From Desulfobacterales bacterium (GTDB lineage: Bacteria; Desulfobacterota; Desulfobacteria; Desulfobacterales; 4be13), in NCBI GenBank assembly GCA_029934695.1, contig JAOZLU010000102.1, forward strand, positions 1-15,862: 15,862 nucleotides of DNA, written 5' to 3'. Both the position numbers and the translations under genes were made by a program. The notes under the pieces are model-generated. The model did not search any database. It saw only the letters and a program-made list of their open reading frames with translations, and was not told the origin of the DNA. This document shows positions 6,171-13,207 of the stretch, in pieces; the stretch's first letter is position 1, and every line of letters starts with the position of its first letter.

Positions 6171-7907
6171 TTATCTCACCTTGCCTTCTTTCCAGGCTTT
6201 CAGGAGTTGTTCATACGGAACAGTTTCTCCCTGAGGTTTTTCATTGGCCAGTTTTGCTTTGGGAGAACCCGGCTGTTTCAGCCAGTATTCAGGGTCACGC
6301 TTTTTGTTGAGAACCGGGCCGCATTCACCCTGAACTTTGGCACGCTGCAAGCGTTCAAGCACCTTGTCCTGGGCCTTGGCAAGATTATCCATAGCCTGCT
6401 GAGGAGTAACTTCGCCAGTCAGGGCCTCACCTATGTTCTGCCACCAGAGCTGGGCCAGTTTGGGATAATCAGGCACATTTGTTCCGGTCGGGGTCCATGA
6501 GACCCGGGCAGGACTGCGATAGAACTCAACAAGACCGCCGAGTTTTGGTGCGATTTTGGTCATTGCCTCAGTCTGCAAATCAGATTCGCGGATCGGGGTG
6601 AGTCCGGTAAGAGTCTTTTTGAGAGACACTGTTTTGGCAACAGTGAACTGGGCGTACAGCCAGGCTGCTTTCCGGCGTTCCAGCGGGGTACTCTTCATAA
6701 GCGTCCAGGAACCGCAGTCCTGGTATCCGAGTTTCATGCCTTCTTCCCAGTACGGGCCGTGGGGAGACGGGGCCATCCGCCATTTGGGTGTGCCGTCTTC
6801 ATTCATAACAGGCGTACCGGGTTTTGCCATGTCAGCAGTGAAGGCAGTGTACCAGAAGATCTGCTGTGCAATATGTCCCTGGGCAGGAACCGGGCCTACT
6901 TCGTAAAAGGTCATTCCCAGGCATTCAGGCGGGGCGTATTTCTTGAGCCACTCCATATATTTGCTCAGGGCGTAAACTGCTGCCGGACCGTTGACTGCAC
7001 CGCCGCGTTCAACGCTGGAGCCTACGGGTTTGCAACCATCCACGCGGATACCCCATTCATCAACAGGCTTTCCGTTGGGAATGCCTTTGTCCCCAGTGCC
7101 TGCCATGCACAGCCAGGCATCTGTGAACCGCCACCCGAGATCCGGGCTTTTCTTGCCGTAGTCAATGTGGCCGTAAACGCGGACTCCGTCAATTTCCTTG
7201 ACTTTGTTGGTAAAGAAATCCGCTATGTCTTCATAAGCGGACCAGTTCAGAGGCACTCCCAGTTCATAACCGTAAGCTTCCTTGAATTTTTTCCTGAGTT
7301 CGGGCCGCTGGAACCAGTCATAACGGAACCAGTAGAGGTTGGCAAACTGCTGGTCAGGAAGCTGGTAAATTTTGCCGTCCGGGCCTGTTGTGAAGCTTAT
7401 GCCGATAAAATCTTTGACATCAAGGGTCGGCATGGTCACATCTTTGCCTTCGCCAGTCATGAAATCGCTGAGAGGAACAACATGGCCGTACCGGAAATGG
7501 GTGCCGATCAGGTCCGAGTCATTTATATAAGCATCATAAATATTCTTTCCTGACTGCATCTGTGTCTGGAGTTTTTCAATCACATCCCCTTCCTGGAGCA
7601 GATCATGTCTGACTTTGATGCCTGTGATCTCCTCAAATGCTTTGGTCAGGGTTTTTGCCTCATATTCATGAGTGGTGATGGTTTCGGAAACCACATTGAT
7701 TTCCATTCCTCTGAAAGGCTCGGATGCTTTTATGAGCCATTCCATTTCTTTCATCTGTTCTTCTTTGCTCAGGCTGGACGGCTGAAACTCATTGTCTATC
7801 CATTTTTTTGCAGCCTCCGTGTTTTTATCAGCAAACGCTGAGCTGGTAAGTCCCATAATGAAAGCCAATGCTGCGATGCCGGCAATAACCGCCTTTTTTC
7901 TCATCAT
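6171..7907 (-). CDS. glpV: Glycerol ABC transporter substrate-binding protein GlpV
   Basis: This is a 578-residue periplasmic binding protein for an ABC importer. The signal peptide has a KK n-region, a hydrophobic core VIAGIAALAFIMGL and a type I cleavage site AFA-D after residue 26. The mature part is a large solute-binding fold of the length typical of the GlpV branch (about 570 residues), longer than ordinary sugar-binding proteins. AAGGAGC lies seven bases before the first of two adjacent ATG codons, supporting the start. Its position between a DUF2160 gene and glpK is the usual glp order (S-T-P-Q-DUF2160-V-K), which is the main reason for naming glycerol as substrate. The 125-base upstream gap abuts the rhuM remnant, and no strong promoter is evident there. 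Confidence 0.9.
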   Translation of the reverse strand: MMRKKAVIAGIAALAFIMGLTSSAFADKNTEAAKKWIDNEFQPSSLSKEEQMKEMEWLIKASEPFRGMEINVVSETITTHEYEAKTLTKAFEEITGIKVRHDLLQEGDVIEKLQTQMQSGKNIYDAYINDSDLIGTHFRYGHVVPLSDFMTGEGKDVTMPTLDVKDFIGISFTTGPDGKIYQLPDQQFANLYWFRYDWFQRPELRKKFKEAYGYELGVPLNWSAYEDIADFFTNKVKEIDGVRVYGHIDYGKKSPDLGWRFTDAWLCMAGTGDKGIPNGKPVDEWGIRVDGCKPVGSSVERGGAVNGPAAVYALSKYMEWLKKYAPPECLGMTFYEVGPVPAQGHIAQQIFWYTAFTADMAKPGTPVMNEDGTPKWRMAPSPHGPYWEEGMKLGYQDCGSWTLMKSTPLERRKAAWLYAQFTVAKTVSLKKTLTGLTPIRESDLQTEAMTKIAPKLGGLVEFYRSPARVSWTPTGTNVPDYPKLAQLWWQNIGEALTGEVTPQQAMDNLAKAQDKVLERLQRAKVQGECGPVLNKKRDPEYWLKQPGSPKAKLANEKPQGETVPYEQLLKAWKEGKVR

Positions 7908-8032
7908 CTTTTTGCTCCTTGTTTAAATGTATTATGTTGTTATTTCCATTTTCCACCTTGCAATTTACTCCTGATCACCCCCATTCAATTTCAAATTTTA
8001 AAATCAGCAAGCTTTACCAGATTGGTGTGAAA

Positions 8033-8361
8033 CTAAAAGTTTTTTGAGTTTACTCTGTAACCAACTGATATGATTGCATCAAGATTATAGTATTTTGTCT
8101 TATATGTTTTGCCGTCTTCGGCAGTATGTTCCAAAATGGAACTGACTGAATTTTCCTCTAACTCCCCTTCTTTTATGATGTTATTCAAATGTTTTGTTAT
8201 AGCCGGCCGTTGAACTCCAAACAATACTGCCATTCTTTTTTGTGTGAGCCAAATATTCTCATTATGAAAAAATATCTCAACTTTAACTTTGCCGTCCGGG
8301 GTAGTATAAAGCAAAAATTCAGTCAGTTCATCTTTTACTGTTGTTTCATTTTTTTTTTCAT
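8033..8361 (-). pseudogene. RhuM-family protein, truncated and out of frame at its start
   Basis: The readable frame encodes the N-terminal ~95 residues of a RhuM-family protein: LLYTTPDGKVKVEIFFHNENI, then WLTQKRMAVLFGVQRPAITK (a winged-helix-like segment), then KYYNLDAIISVGYRVNSK. It stops at the point where RhuM proteins continue for a further ~200 residues. The only plausible ATG (8361-8359) is followed by ten A residues (8358-8349), which put it one base out of frame; 11 or 8 A residues would join it to the frame as M-K-K-K-N-E-T-T. RhuM proteins occur in pathogenicity and mobile islands, and their biochemical role is not established. With the 3' end missing, this is most likely a dead fragment left between DUF2160 and glpV. 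Confidence 0.8.
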
Positions 8362-8400
8362 ATTTTTTTTACGATATTCCAATTTGATTTCCTGATGGTC

Positions 8401-8503
8401 GGGCAGCCGAGTCCCAAAGCCACTGGGAACCGTGCGTACAACTTTCACCGCACACGGTTCAGGCATCTTAAAGGCCATCTCTTGCTGAGGGACCCGGCTG
8501 CTC
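8401..8503 (-). ncRNA. Group II intron 3' remnant (domain V-like hairpin)
   Basis: On the minus strand, 8460-8427 is a 34-base element of domain V form. Nine-base arms GAACCGTGT and GCACGGTTC close it; the tip is GCGGT-GAAA-GTTGT with a GNRA loop; and a two-base AC bulge lies on the 3' side. This matches the size and shape of bacterial group II intron domain V, except that the usual AGC triad reads AAC and the upper stem is mostly wobble pairs. Outer arms GGGCAGCCGAGTCCC (8401-8415) and GGGACCCGGCTGCTC (8489-8503) pair with a few mismatches. No reverse transcriptase is present, so this would be a decayed fragment. An unrelated structured repeat is the alternative. Confidence 0.5.
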
Positions 8504-8570
8504 TATTTATTCGGTTTGAGCGTTTTATATCCTTTCTGCCTTGAATCACTCCCTTCACTCATTCAAAAGT

Positions 8571-8849
8571 CTAGCCAAACCGCATGACAACAATCAGATA
8601 GATGATTGAAATCACCAGCGCATTCCATATACTTACTTCGGTGACAGCCATCCACGCCAGATGGATATAAGCACTGCCCAGCAACCCGATGAACAGACGA
8701 TCTCCGCGGGTTGTTGACATGGGCAGAAAGCCACGGCGCTCAACCGTGGGTGAGAGTATTTCCCATATAGTCATGCCGGTGAGCATGAGAAAAATAATGA
8801 TAAAAAAAATCGCTGTGGGTTTTGTCCATGCCATCCATTCCAGACTCAT
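8571..8849 (-). CDS. DUF2160 small integral membrane protein of the glycerol transporter operon
   Basis: This 92-residue protein has three hydrophobic segments: TAIFFIIIFLMLTGMTIWEI (about 13-32), LFIGLLGSAYIHLAWMAV (about 52-69) and ALVISIIYLIVVMRF (about 77-91). Small membrane proteins of this family (DUF2160) are found beside GlpPQ-type permeases in glycerol ABC operons, between glpQ and glpV, exactly as here. A role as an accessory subunit of the transporter is inferred from that conserved position and is not shown. GGGAG precedes the ATG at a suitable distance. Its neighbours are now foreign: a PD-(D/E)XK-like ORF upstream and an intron/rhuM remnant downstream. Confidence 0.88.
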   Translation of the reverse strand: MSLEWMAWTKPTAIFFIIIFLMLTGMTIWEILSPTVERRGFLPMSTTRGDRLFIGLLGSAYIHLAWMAVTEVSIWNALVISIIYLIVVMRFG

Positions 8850-8896
8850 ATTTACTCCCTGATTGTTGTTTGTTTTTGACAGGTTTCAGGTTTGCG

Positions 8897-8948
8897 AACT
8901 TAAAACTTAAAACTTAAAACTTAAAACTTAAAACTTAAAACTTAAAAC
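8897..8948. repeat. Seven-base tandem repeat (ACTTAAA)n
   Basis: At least seven head-to-tail copies of a 7-base unit (ACTTAAA) run from 8897 up to the stop of the next minus-strand ORF. They are preceded by AGGTTTCAGGTTT (8881-8893), which recurs at 9588-9600 on the other side of that ORF. Length variation by slippage is expected. Confidence 0.9.
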
Positions 8949-8949
8949 C

Positions 8950-9564
8950 TCATTGCCCCATTTCCAGTATGCCGATCAGAATGGAAAGAATCCTTTCCAA
9001 ATCAGGCAGCAGGCCATAAGCATTCATATCTTTTCTGAGAATCTTTGTTGTCCGTTCCAAAACACCAAACCTCCAGACATCACCCAATGTCACAGCTCCG
9101 TAAAGCAGTTCCTGGTTCGTTTCAAGATGCTTGTCCAGTGCGATGAGTTCGACAGCAAGTTGGGTGAACCCTCTTTCCAAATCCCCTTTTTTAGCTTCAA
9201 TAATAATTATATTATTGGTATATTTGAGGAAGTAATCAATCGTTCCACTCAAATTTTCACCGGCATCCAGAGGATACTCCACATCAATTTCAGCATGAAC
9301 GTAATTCAGCAGTTCGAGTAACAGGGGTGATATATAGAATTCCCGCTTGGCGGTTTCTGATGTGAGTGAAATATAGGGAAGTTTCCGGACATAAGTTTGC
9401 CGCAGACTGTCCATATAAGGCATCTCCTGAGATGATCTCGGTAACACGAGTTCTTCAAAACGATAGGCATAGCCAAATTCCTCAAGCACATCTCTGGTTG
9501 GATAATTGAGTTCAAAATAATCAGAAAAAGTATATTTTTTGTCTTTTTTCAACACACATCCCAT
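8950..9564 (-). CDS. PD-(D/E)XK nuclease-like protein of unknown role
   Basis: This 204-residue protein is not one I can name. Residues 105-135 (GTIDYFLKY, then IIIIEAKKGD, then FTQLAVEL) fit a PD-(D/E)XK nuclease core: D110 at the end of a strand, then E123-x-K125 on the next strand, with Q135 in the following helix. Such domains occur in restriction-type and DNA-repair nucleases and in stand-alone ORFs of accessory regions. There is no signal peptide or membrane segment. The start at 9564 follows an AGGGG site. It interrupts the glpQ-DUF2160 junction and is bounded by matching repeat tracts (8881-8948 and 9588-9657), which suggests insertion as a unit. Nuclease activity is inference from the motif only. 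Confidence 0.7.
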   Translation of the reverse strand: MGCVLKKDKKYTFSDYFELNYPTRDVLEEFGYAYRFEELVLPRSSQEMPYMDSLRQTYVRKLPYISLTSETAKREFYISPLLLELLNYVHAEIDVEYPLDAGENLSGTIDYFLKYTNNIIIIEAKKGDLERGFTQLAVELIALDKHLETNQELLYGAVTLGDVWRFGVLERTTKILRKDMNAYGLLPDLERILSILIGILEMGQ

Positions 9565-9587
9565 AAGACACCCCTTGTTTGCTCATA

Positions 9588-9657
9588 AGGTTTCAGGTTT
9601 CAGGTCAAACCTGAAACTTGGAATCAGAACTCAGAACTCAGAACTTAGAACCTGAAA
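9588..9657. repeat. Hairpin and 7-base tandem repeats downstream of glpQ
   Basis: AGGTTTCAGGTTT at 9588 is followed by ACCTGAAAC, which can pair with GTTTCAGGT. Three copies of CAGAACT, a degenerate fourth (TAGAACC) and a final CCTGAAAC that can pair with the leading GTTTCAGG come next. The structure ends three bases from the glpQ stop and could terminate transcription. It shares its lead sequence with 8881-8893 across the inserted ORF. Confidence 0.75.
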
Positions 9658-9659
9658 CC

Positions 9660-10463
9660 CTATACTCTTCCCAATGCAAAGCCCTTGGCCATGTGATTAC
9701 GCACAAACCAGATGACAATTGCCCCGGGGATCATGGTCAGCACACCTGCAGCCGCCAGTCCGCCCCAGTCCATACCTGCCGCACTGATGGTTCGGGTCAT
9801 GGTGGCTGCGATGGGCTTGGCATTAACCGAAGTGAGAGTGCGCGCCAGGAGCAGTTCGACCCAGCTGAACATAAAACAGAAAAAAGCAGTGACCCCGACA
9901 CCGGCCCGGATAAGCGGGATAAAGATCGTTATAAAAAAACGGGGAAAGCTGCATCCGTCAATAAACGCAGTCTCGTCAATTTCTTTGGACACCCCGGACA
10001 TGAATCCTTCAAGTATCCACACAGCCAGAGGCACGTTGAACAGGCAATGGGCCAGAGCCACGGCAATATGTGTGTCAAAAAGTCCCACGGTCTGGTAAAA
10101 TTGGAAAAAAGGGAGCAGAAACACAGCAGGCGGAGCCATGCGGTTGGTCAGCAGCCAGAAAAACATATGTTTGTCCCCCATAAATCGGAATCTTGAAAAA
10201 CCGTAAGCAGCCGGCAGGGCCACGCTGACTGAAATCAGCGTATTGATGGCAACATACTGAATGGAATTGAGATACCCGGTGTACCATGAAGGGTCTGTGA
10301 AGATCATGATATAATTTGCAAAGGTGAAATTTTGGGGAACCAGGCTGAATGTTCCCAGAATTTCGCCTGTTGTTTTAAAGGACATGTTGACAAGCCAGTA
10401 AATGGGCAGAAGGAGAAATATGAAATAGGCAATCAGCCCGATAGTGCGGAAACGAATTTTCAT
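9660..10463 (-). CDS. glpQ: Glycerol ABC transporter permease GlpQ
   Basis: This 267-residue inner-membrane permease is of the MalG/UgpE type. A first hydrophobic segment (TIGLIAYFIFLLLPIYWLV, residues 7-25) is followed by a periplasmic loop and five further membrane segments. The cytoplasmic EAA loop that contacts the ATPase reads EIDETAFIDGCSFPRFFITI, followed by FIPL. The protein ends in MAKGFALGRV, a standard tail for this family. Its start overlaps the end of glpP by four bases (ATGA), so the two permeases are translationally coupled. The glycerol assignment rests on the conserved glpTPQ-DUF2160-V-K order; by sequence alone it is a carbohydrate-type permease. Confidence 0.9.
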   Translation of the reverse strand: MKIRFRTIGLIAYFIFLLLPIYWLVNMSFKTTGEILGTFSLVPQNFTFANYIMIFTDPSWYTGYLNSIQYVAINTLISVSVALPAAYGFSRFRFMGDKHMFFWLLTNRMAPPAVFLLPFFQFYQTVGLFDTHIAVALAHCLFNVPLAVWILEGFMSGVSKEIDETAFIDGCSFPRFFITIFIPLIRAGVGVTAFFCFMFSWVELLLARTLTSVNAKPIAATMTRTISAAGMDWGGLAAAGVLTMIPGAIVIWFVRNHMAKGFALGRV

Positions 10464-11332
10464 TTTGAGGCCTCTTTTTCAATACTGGTTATCGCAGTGT
10501 AAAAAACAAAACATAATAAAAGGATAATCAGAAAATATATAAGTGAAAATGCCGCGGCAGGCCCGATATCAAACTGGCCCACAGCCATCTTGGTCAGAAA
10601 CTGGCTGAGGAAAGTGGTGGAATTCCCCGGTCCTCCGCCTGTCAGGACAAATGGCTCTGTATAGATCATGAAACTGTCCATAAAGCGGAGCAGAATACCG
10701 ATCATAAGAACACCCCGGAGTTTGGGCAACTGGATGAAGCGGAACACTGCCCATCTGGAAGCACCGTCAATGCGGGCAGCCTGGTAAAACGCATCCGGGA
10801 TGGCCCGCAGTCCCGCGTAGCACAATAAGACCACCAGCGGGGTCCAGTGCCAGATATCCATAATCACCACTGTTATCCAACTGTCAAAAGCATTGGCCGT
10901 GTAATTATAATCAATTCCCATTCCATTGACAGCCACGCCTGCCAGGCCGATATCGGGCCGTCCGAAAATCTGCCAGATGGTTCCCACCACATTCCAGGGA
11001 ATTAAAAGGGGAAGGGCAATGAGCACAAGTGAGACTGATGCTCCCCAGCCCCGGGCAGGCATGGTCAGTGCCACGGCAATTCCCAGAGGGACCTCGATCA
11101 CAAGAACAGTAAAAGTGAAAATAATCTGGCGCAACAGCGCATCGTGCAGGCGCGAGTTTTGAAGCATTTCCCTGAACCATTCAGTACCGACAAAATAACG
11201 CGAATCCGGTCCCAGAATATCCTGCACTGAATAATTAACCACGGTCATCAGCGGGATTATGGCACTGAAGGCCACAATCAGAAAAACCGGGAGAATCAGG
11301 AACCATGCCCGGTTGTTTTCCCATTTATCCAT
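10460..11332 (-). CDS. glpP: Glycerol ABC transporter permease GlpP
   Basis: This 290-residue inner-membrane permease is of the MalF/UgpA type. The N-terminal segment AWFLILPVFLIVAFSAIIPL (residues 9-28) is the first of about six membrane spans. The EAA loop is YQAARIDGASRWAVFRFIQL, followed by PKL. The C-terminal span (FSLIYFLIILLLCFVFYTAI) is complete. It starts 15 bases after glpT and overlaps glpQ by four bases, so glpT-glpP-glpQ form a tight transcription unit. Glycerol specificity is inferred from operon order. Confidence 0.9.
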   Translation of the reverse strand: MDKWENNRAWFLILPVFLIVAFSAIIPLMTVVNYSVQDILGPDSRYFVGTEWFREMLQNSRLHDALLRQIIFTFTVLVIEVPLGIAVALTMPARGWGASVSLVLIALPLLIPWNVVGTIWQIFGRPDIGLAGVAVNGMGIDYNYTANAFDSWITVVIMDIWHWTPLVVLLCYAGLRAIPDAFYQAARIDGASRWAVFRFIQLPKLRGVLMIGILLRFMDSFMIYTEPFVLTGGGPGNSTTFLSQFLTKMAVGQFDIGPAAAFSLIYFLIILLLCFVFYTAITSIEKEASK

Positions 11333-11347
11333 TCAATCCTCCTTTTT

Positions 11348-12433
11348 TTATCCGACAAGATACCCGTCTGAAAAAAGTTTTGTCTTCTCAGGCGGAAAAA
11401 CCAGCCATGCTTTTTCGCCAAGTACCTGTTCGTATTCCTGAAGTTTGACACGCAATGTGTAGGGTCCCATCTTTGTGGTGACGATTTTCATATTCCCCAA
11501 GTCTTCAACAGCCTGGATTGCTGCCGGAATCCCATTATCAGCGGGTAAGGTTTTCAGGCCAAGATACTGGGGTCTGATGCCCAGTTCCAGTTTGCCTCCG
11601 ATACTGGCACCTTTCCGGGCAATTTTCTCATCCAGCCTGATACGCATTCCATCCGCGACAGCAGTATTTCCGTCCAACTGGCACGGCATGAAATTCATGC
11701 CGGGGCTTCCGATAAAATAGCCCACAAACGTATGGGCAGGATTTTCAAAAAGCTCTTCAGGGGTTCCCAGCTGAACGACCTCGCCTTCTGTCATTACCAC
11801 CACCTTGTCGGCAAAGGTCAGCGCTTCCATCTGGTCATGGGTGACGTAAATCAGGGTAAGCCTGAACCGTTCATGAACCTGTCTCAGCTTGCGGCGCAGC
11901 CGCCATTTCAAATGCGGGTCAATCACTGTCAGGGGTTCGTCAAACATGATGGCCGCAACGTCGCTGCGTACCAGCCCCCGGCCCAGGGAGATTTTCTGTT
12001 TGGCGTCTGCTGCCAGGCCGCTTGCCCGCTTGTTCAGATCAGGTGTGAGTTCCAGCATTTCAGCTATTTCATGAACCCGCTGCCTGACATCCGGTTCAGG
12101 AATTTTTCGGTTGCGGAGAGGAAAAGCCAGGTTATCATAAACAGTCATGGTGTCATAAATGACAGGGAATTGGAATACCTGGGCAATGTTGCGCTCCTCG
12201 GGCTTCAGCTCAGTAACGTCCATGTCGTTGAACAATACCTTGCCCTGGGTGGGCCGAATCAGCCCGGATATGATGTTCAGCAAAGTGGTTTTGCCGCACC
12301 CGGACGGTCCGAGCAGCGCATAAGCCCCGCCGTCTTCCCAGATAGTTGACAGACGCTTGAGTGCGTAGTCTGACGTATCTTTTGGCTGGTTCGTATAGGA
12401 ATGGGCAATTTCTTTCAGTTCTATGTGCGCCAT
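11348..12433 (-). CDS. glpT: Glycerol ABC transporter ATPase GlpT
   Basis: This 361-residue ATPase would power the importer at the inner face of the membrane. Walker A is GPSGCGKTT (42-50), the Q-loop glutamine is Q88 in AQVFQFPVIYDT, Walker B is AIMFDEP (161-167), and the switch histidine is H199 in YVTHD. The ABC signature is unusual: LAADAKQKISLG (140-151) replaces the standard LSGGQ. That divergence is a hallmark of the GlpT branch and supports the name. A C-terminal regulatory domain of MalK/UgpC type follows (about 235-361). AGGAG sits about nine bases upstream of the ATG. Its normal partner GlpS, usually encoded just upstream, is not in the window; the 38-base upstream gap abuts a fragment of unrelated sequence, so the native promoter has probably been lost or moved. 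Confidence 0.92.
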   Translation of the reverse strand: MAHIELKEIAHSYTNQPKDTSDYALKRLSTIWEDGGAYALLGPSGCGKTTLLNIISGLIRPTQGKVLFNDMDVTELKPEERNIAQVFQFPVIYDTMTVYDNLAFPLRNRKIPEPDVRQRVHEIAEMLELTPDLNKRASGLAADAKQKISLGRGLVRSDVAAIMFDEPLTVIDPHLKWRLRRKLRQVHERFRLTLIYVTHDQMEALTFADKVVVMTEGEVVQLGTPEELFENPAHTFVGYFIGSPGMNFMPCQLDGNTAVADGMRIRLDEKIARKGASIGGKLELGIRPQYLGLKTLPADNGIPAAIQAVEDLGNMKIVTTKMGPYTLRVKLQEYEQVLGEKAWLVFPPEKTKLFSDGYLVG

Positions 12434-12471
12434 CAGCTTCTGCTCCTATAATTATTTGATTTTATCCTGTT

Positions 12472-12795
12472 TCATTTTCCCTGTTTTAACATATTAAAAT
12501 TTATTTCAAAAATCTCCTGAGCTTTCTGGGAATTCTGAAAGAATTTTAAACGAATCTTTTGTCTTCCAATAATTGTTTCGCATTCAAGAAACCCATTTTT
12601 GCTTTTACTTTGAAAAAATTTATGAATTCTTGATGATATATCAGCTTTTTCATCTATCTTTTGATTATTATAGAAGATAGCTGCTTGAAATTCAGTCTTT
12701 GATTCTTTAAATTTTTTTATATCAAGATATTCATTTATTTTTTCAAAATTATCCAGAAACAGAAAAAACAGGAAATACATCATCAATTTCCACAT
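12472..12795 (-). CDS. Uncharacterised ORF, possibly the displaced C-terminus of the adjacent ATPase
   Basis: This 107-residue frame is Lys/Phe/Glu-rich and of lower GC than the glp genes. I do not recognise a family. It overlaps the end of the AAA-type ATPase fragment by 47 bases in another frame. Removing one base from the A6 run at 12763-12768 would fuse the two (reading DDVFPVF then LFLDNFEKINEYL) and add about 100 residues to the ATPase. The shared base composition and the join favour one frameshifted gene, but an independent small gene cannot be excluded. It ends 38 bases before glpT. Confidence 0.4.
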   Translation of the reverse strand: MWKLMMYFLFFLFLDNFEKINEYLDIKKFKESKTEFQAAIFYNNQKIDEKADISSRIHKFFQSKSKNGFLECETIIGRQKIRLKFFQNSQKAQEIFEINFNMLKQGK

Positions 12796-13099
12796 TGCGT
12801 AAGAACTCAGTATCGTGAGTTGTTACAATAACCTGTTGCCTGTATGAAATATCCCGCATATGAGTTGACAACCTTGCAACCAGTTCAGGATGCAGATTTC
12901 TTTCAGGTTCTTCAAACACAGAAACACTCTGATACCCGAAGTAAAGTGCTACCATAATGGCCGTTATATGCACAGTTCCATCTGAAAGCAATTCAGATGG
13001 AATGAACTGGCGATTTGAAAAATTCTCCAATCGTAAAGACTTGTCTGCAGTTTCAGCAACTCTCATATCCTTTAAGTACGATAGCCATTGTAAATACAA
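12749..13099 (-). pseudogene. AAA-type (RecF/OLD-like) ATPase, C-terminal fragment
   Basis: The frame holds the second half of an SMC/RecF-like ATPase: the signature-like segment ELLSDGTVHITAIMVALYF, Walker B SVSVFEEPERNLHP, and the H-loop VIVTTHDTEFLR. The Walker A half is missing: the fragment begins about 35 bases from an attC end (13133), and no good start codon is present. Proteins of this type occur in anti-phage and mobile loci, but nothing remains here to identify the system. It sits where glpS would be expected. The reading frame appears broken at its 3' end as well, at a six-base homopolymer (12763-12768). Confidence 0.75.
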
Positions 13100-13132
13100 T
13101 AATCTTTTTCATTATTCATCCTTAATTTAAAC

Positions 13133-13193
13133 GCCTAACGCCAAAGCTCACCGGCGCAGGCTTTTTTGCGTCCGGTGCAGTGCCGGGTTAGGC
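13133..13193 (-). other. attC recombination site of an integron cassette
   Basis: This is a 61-base imperfect palindrome with exact core boxes. Read on the minus strand, R'' is GCCTAAC (13193-13187) and R' is GTTAGGC (13139-13133), fitting RYYYAAC and GTTRRRY. The inner arms are CACCGGACGC and GCGCCGGTG, with one extra A in the 5' arm. The segments between outer and inner arms are mostly unpaired. The extra base in the left inner arm is the asymmetry that orients real attC sites, and here it points to a cassette gene on the minus strand, matching tauE, which ends 15 bases before it. The length is within the known attC range. Confidence 0.82.
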
Positions 13194-13207
13194 TCTTTTA
13201 TGGATTA

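Noticed and set aside
6759..7553. 264-residue + strand frame opposite glpV
   Set aside because: It is the complement of a clear binding-protein gene and shows no family features or ribosome binding site.
8897..8948. CRISPR-like array
   Set aside because: The 7-base units are head to tail with no spacers.
11732..12349. 205-residue + strand frame opposite glpT
   Set aside because: It is antisense to the ATPase motifs and has no domain of its own.
12434..12471. A second attC after the ATPase fragment
   Set aside because: No GTTRRRY/RYYYAAC pair or palindrome is visible before glpT.
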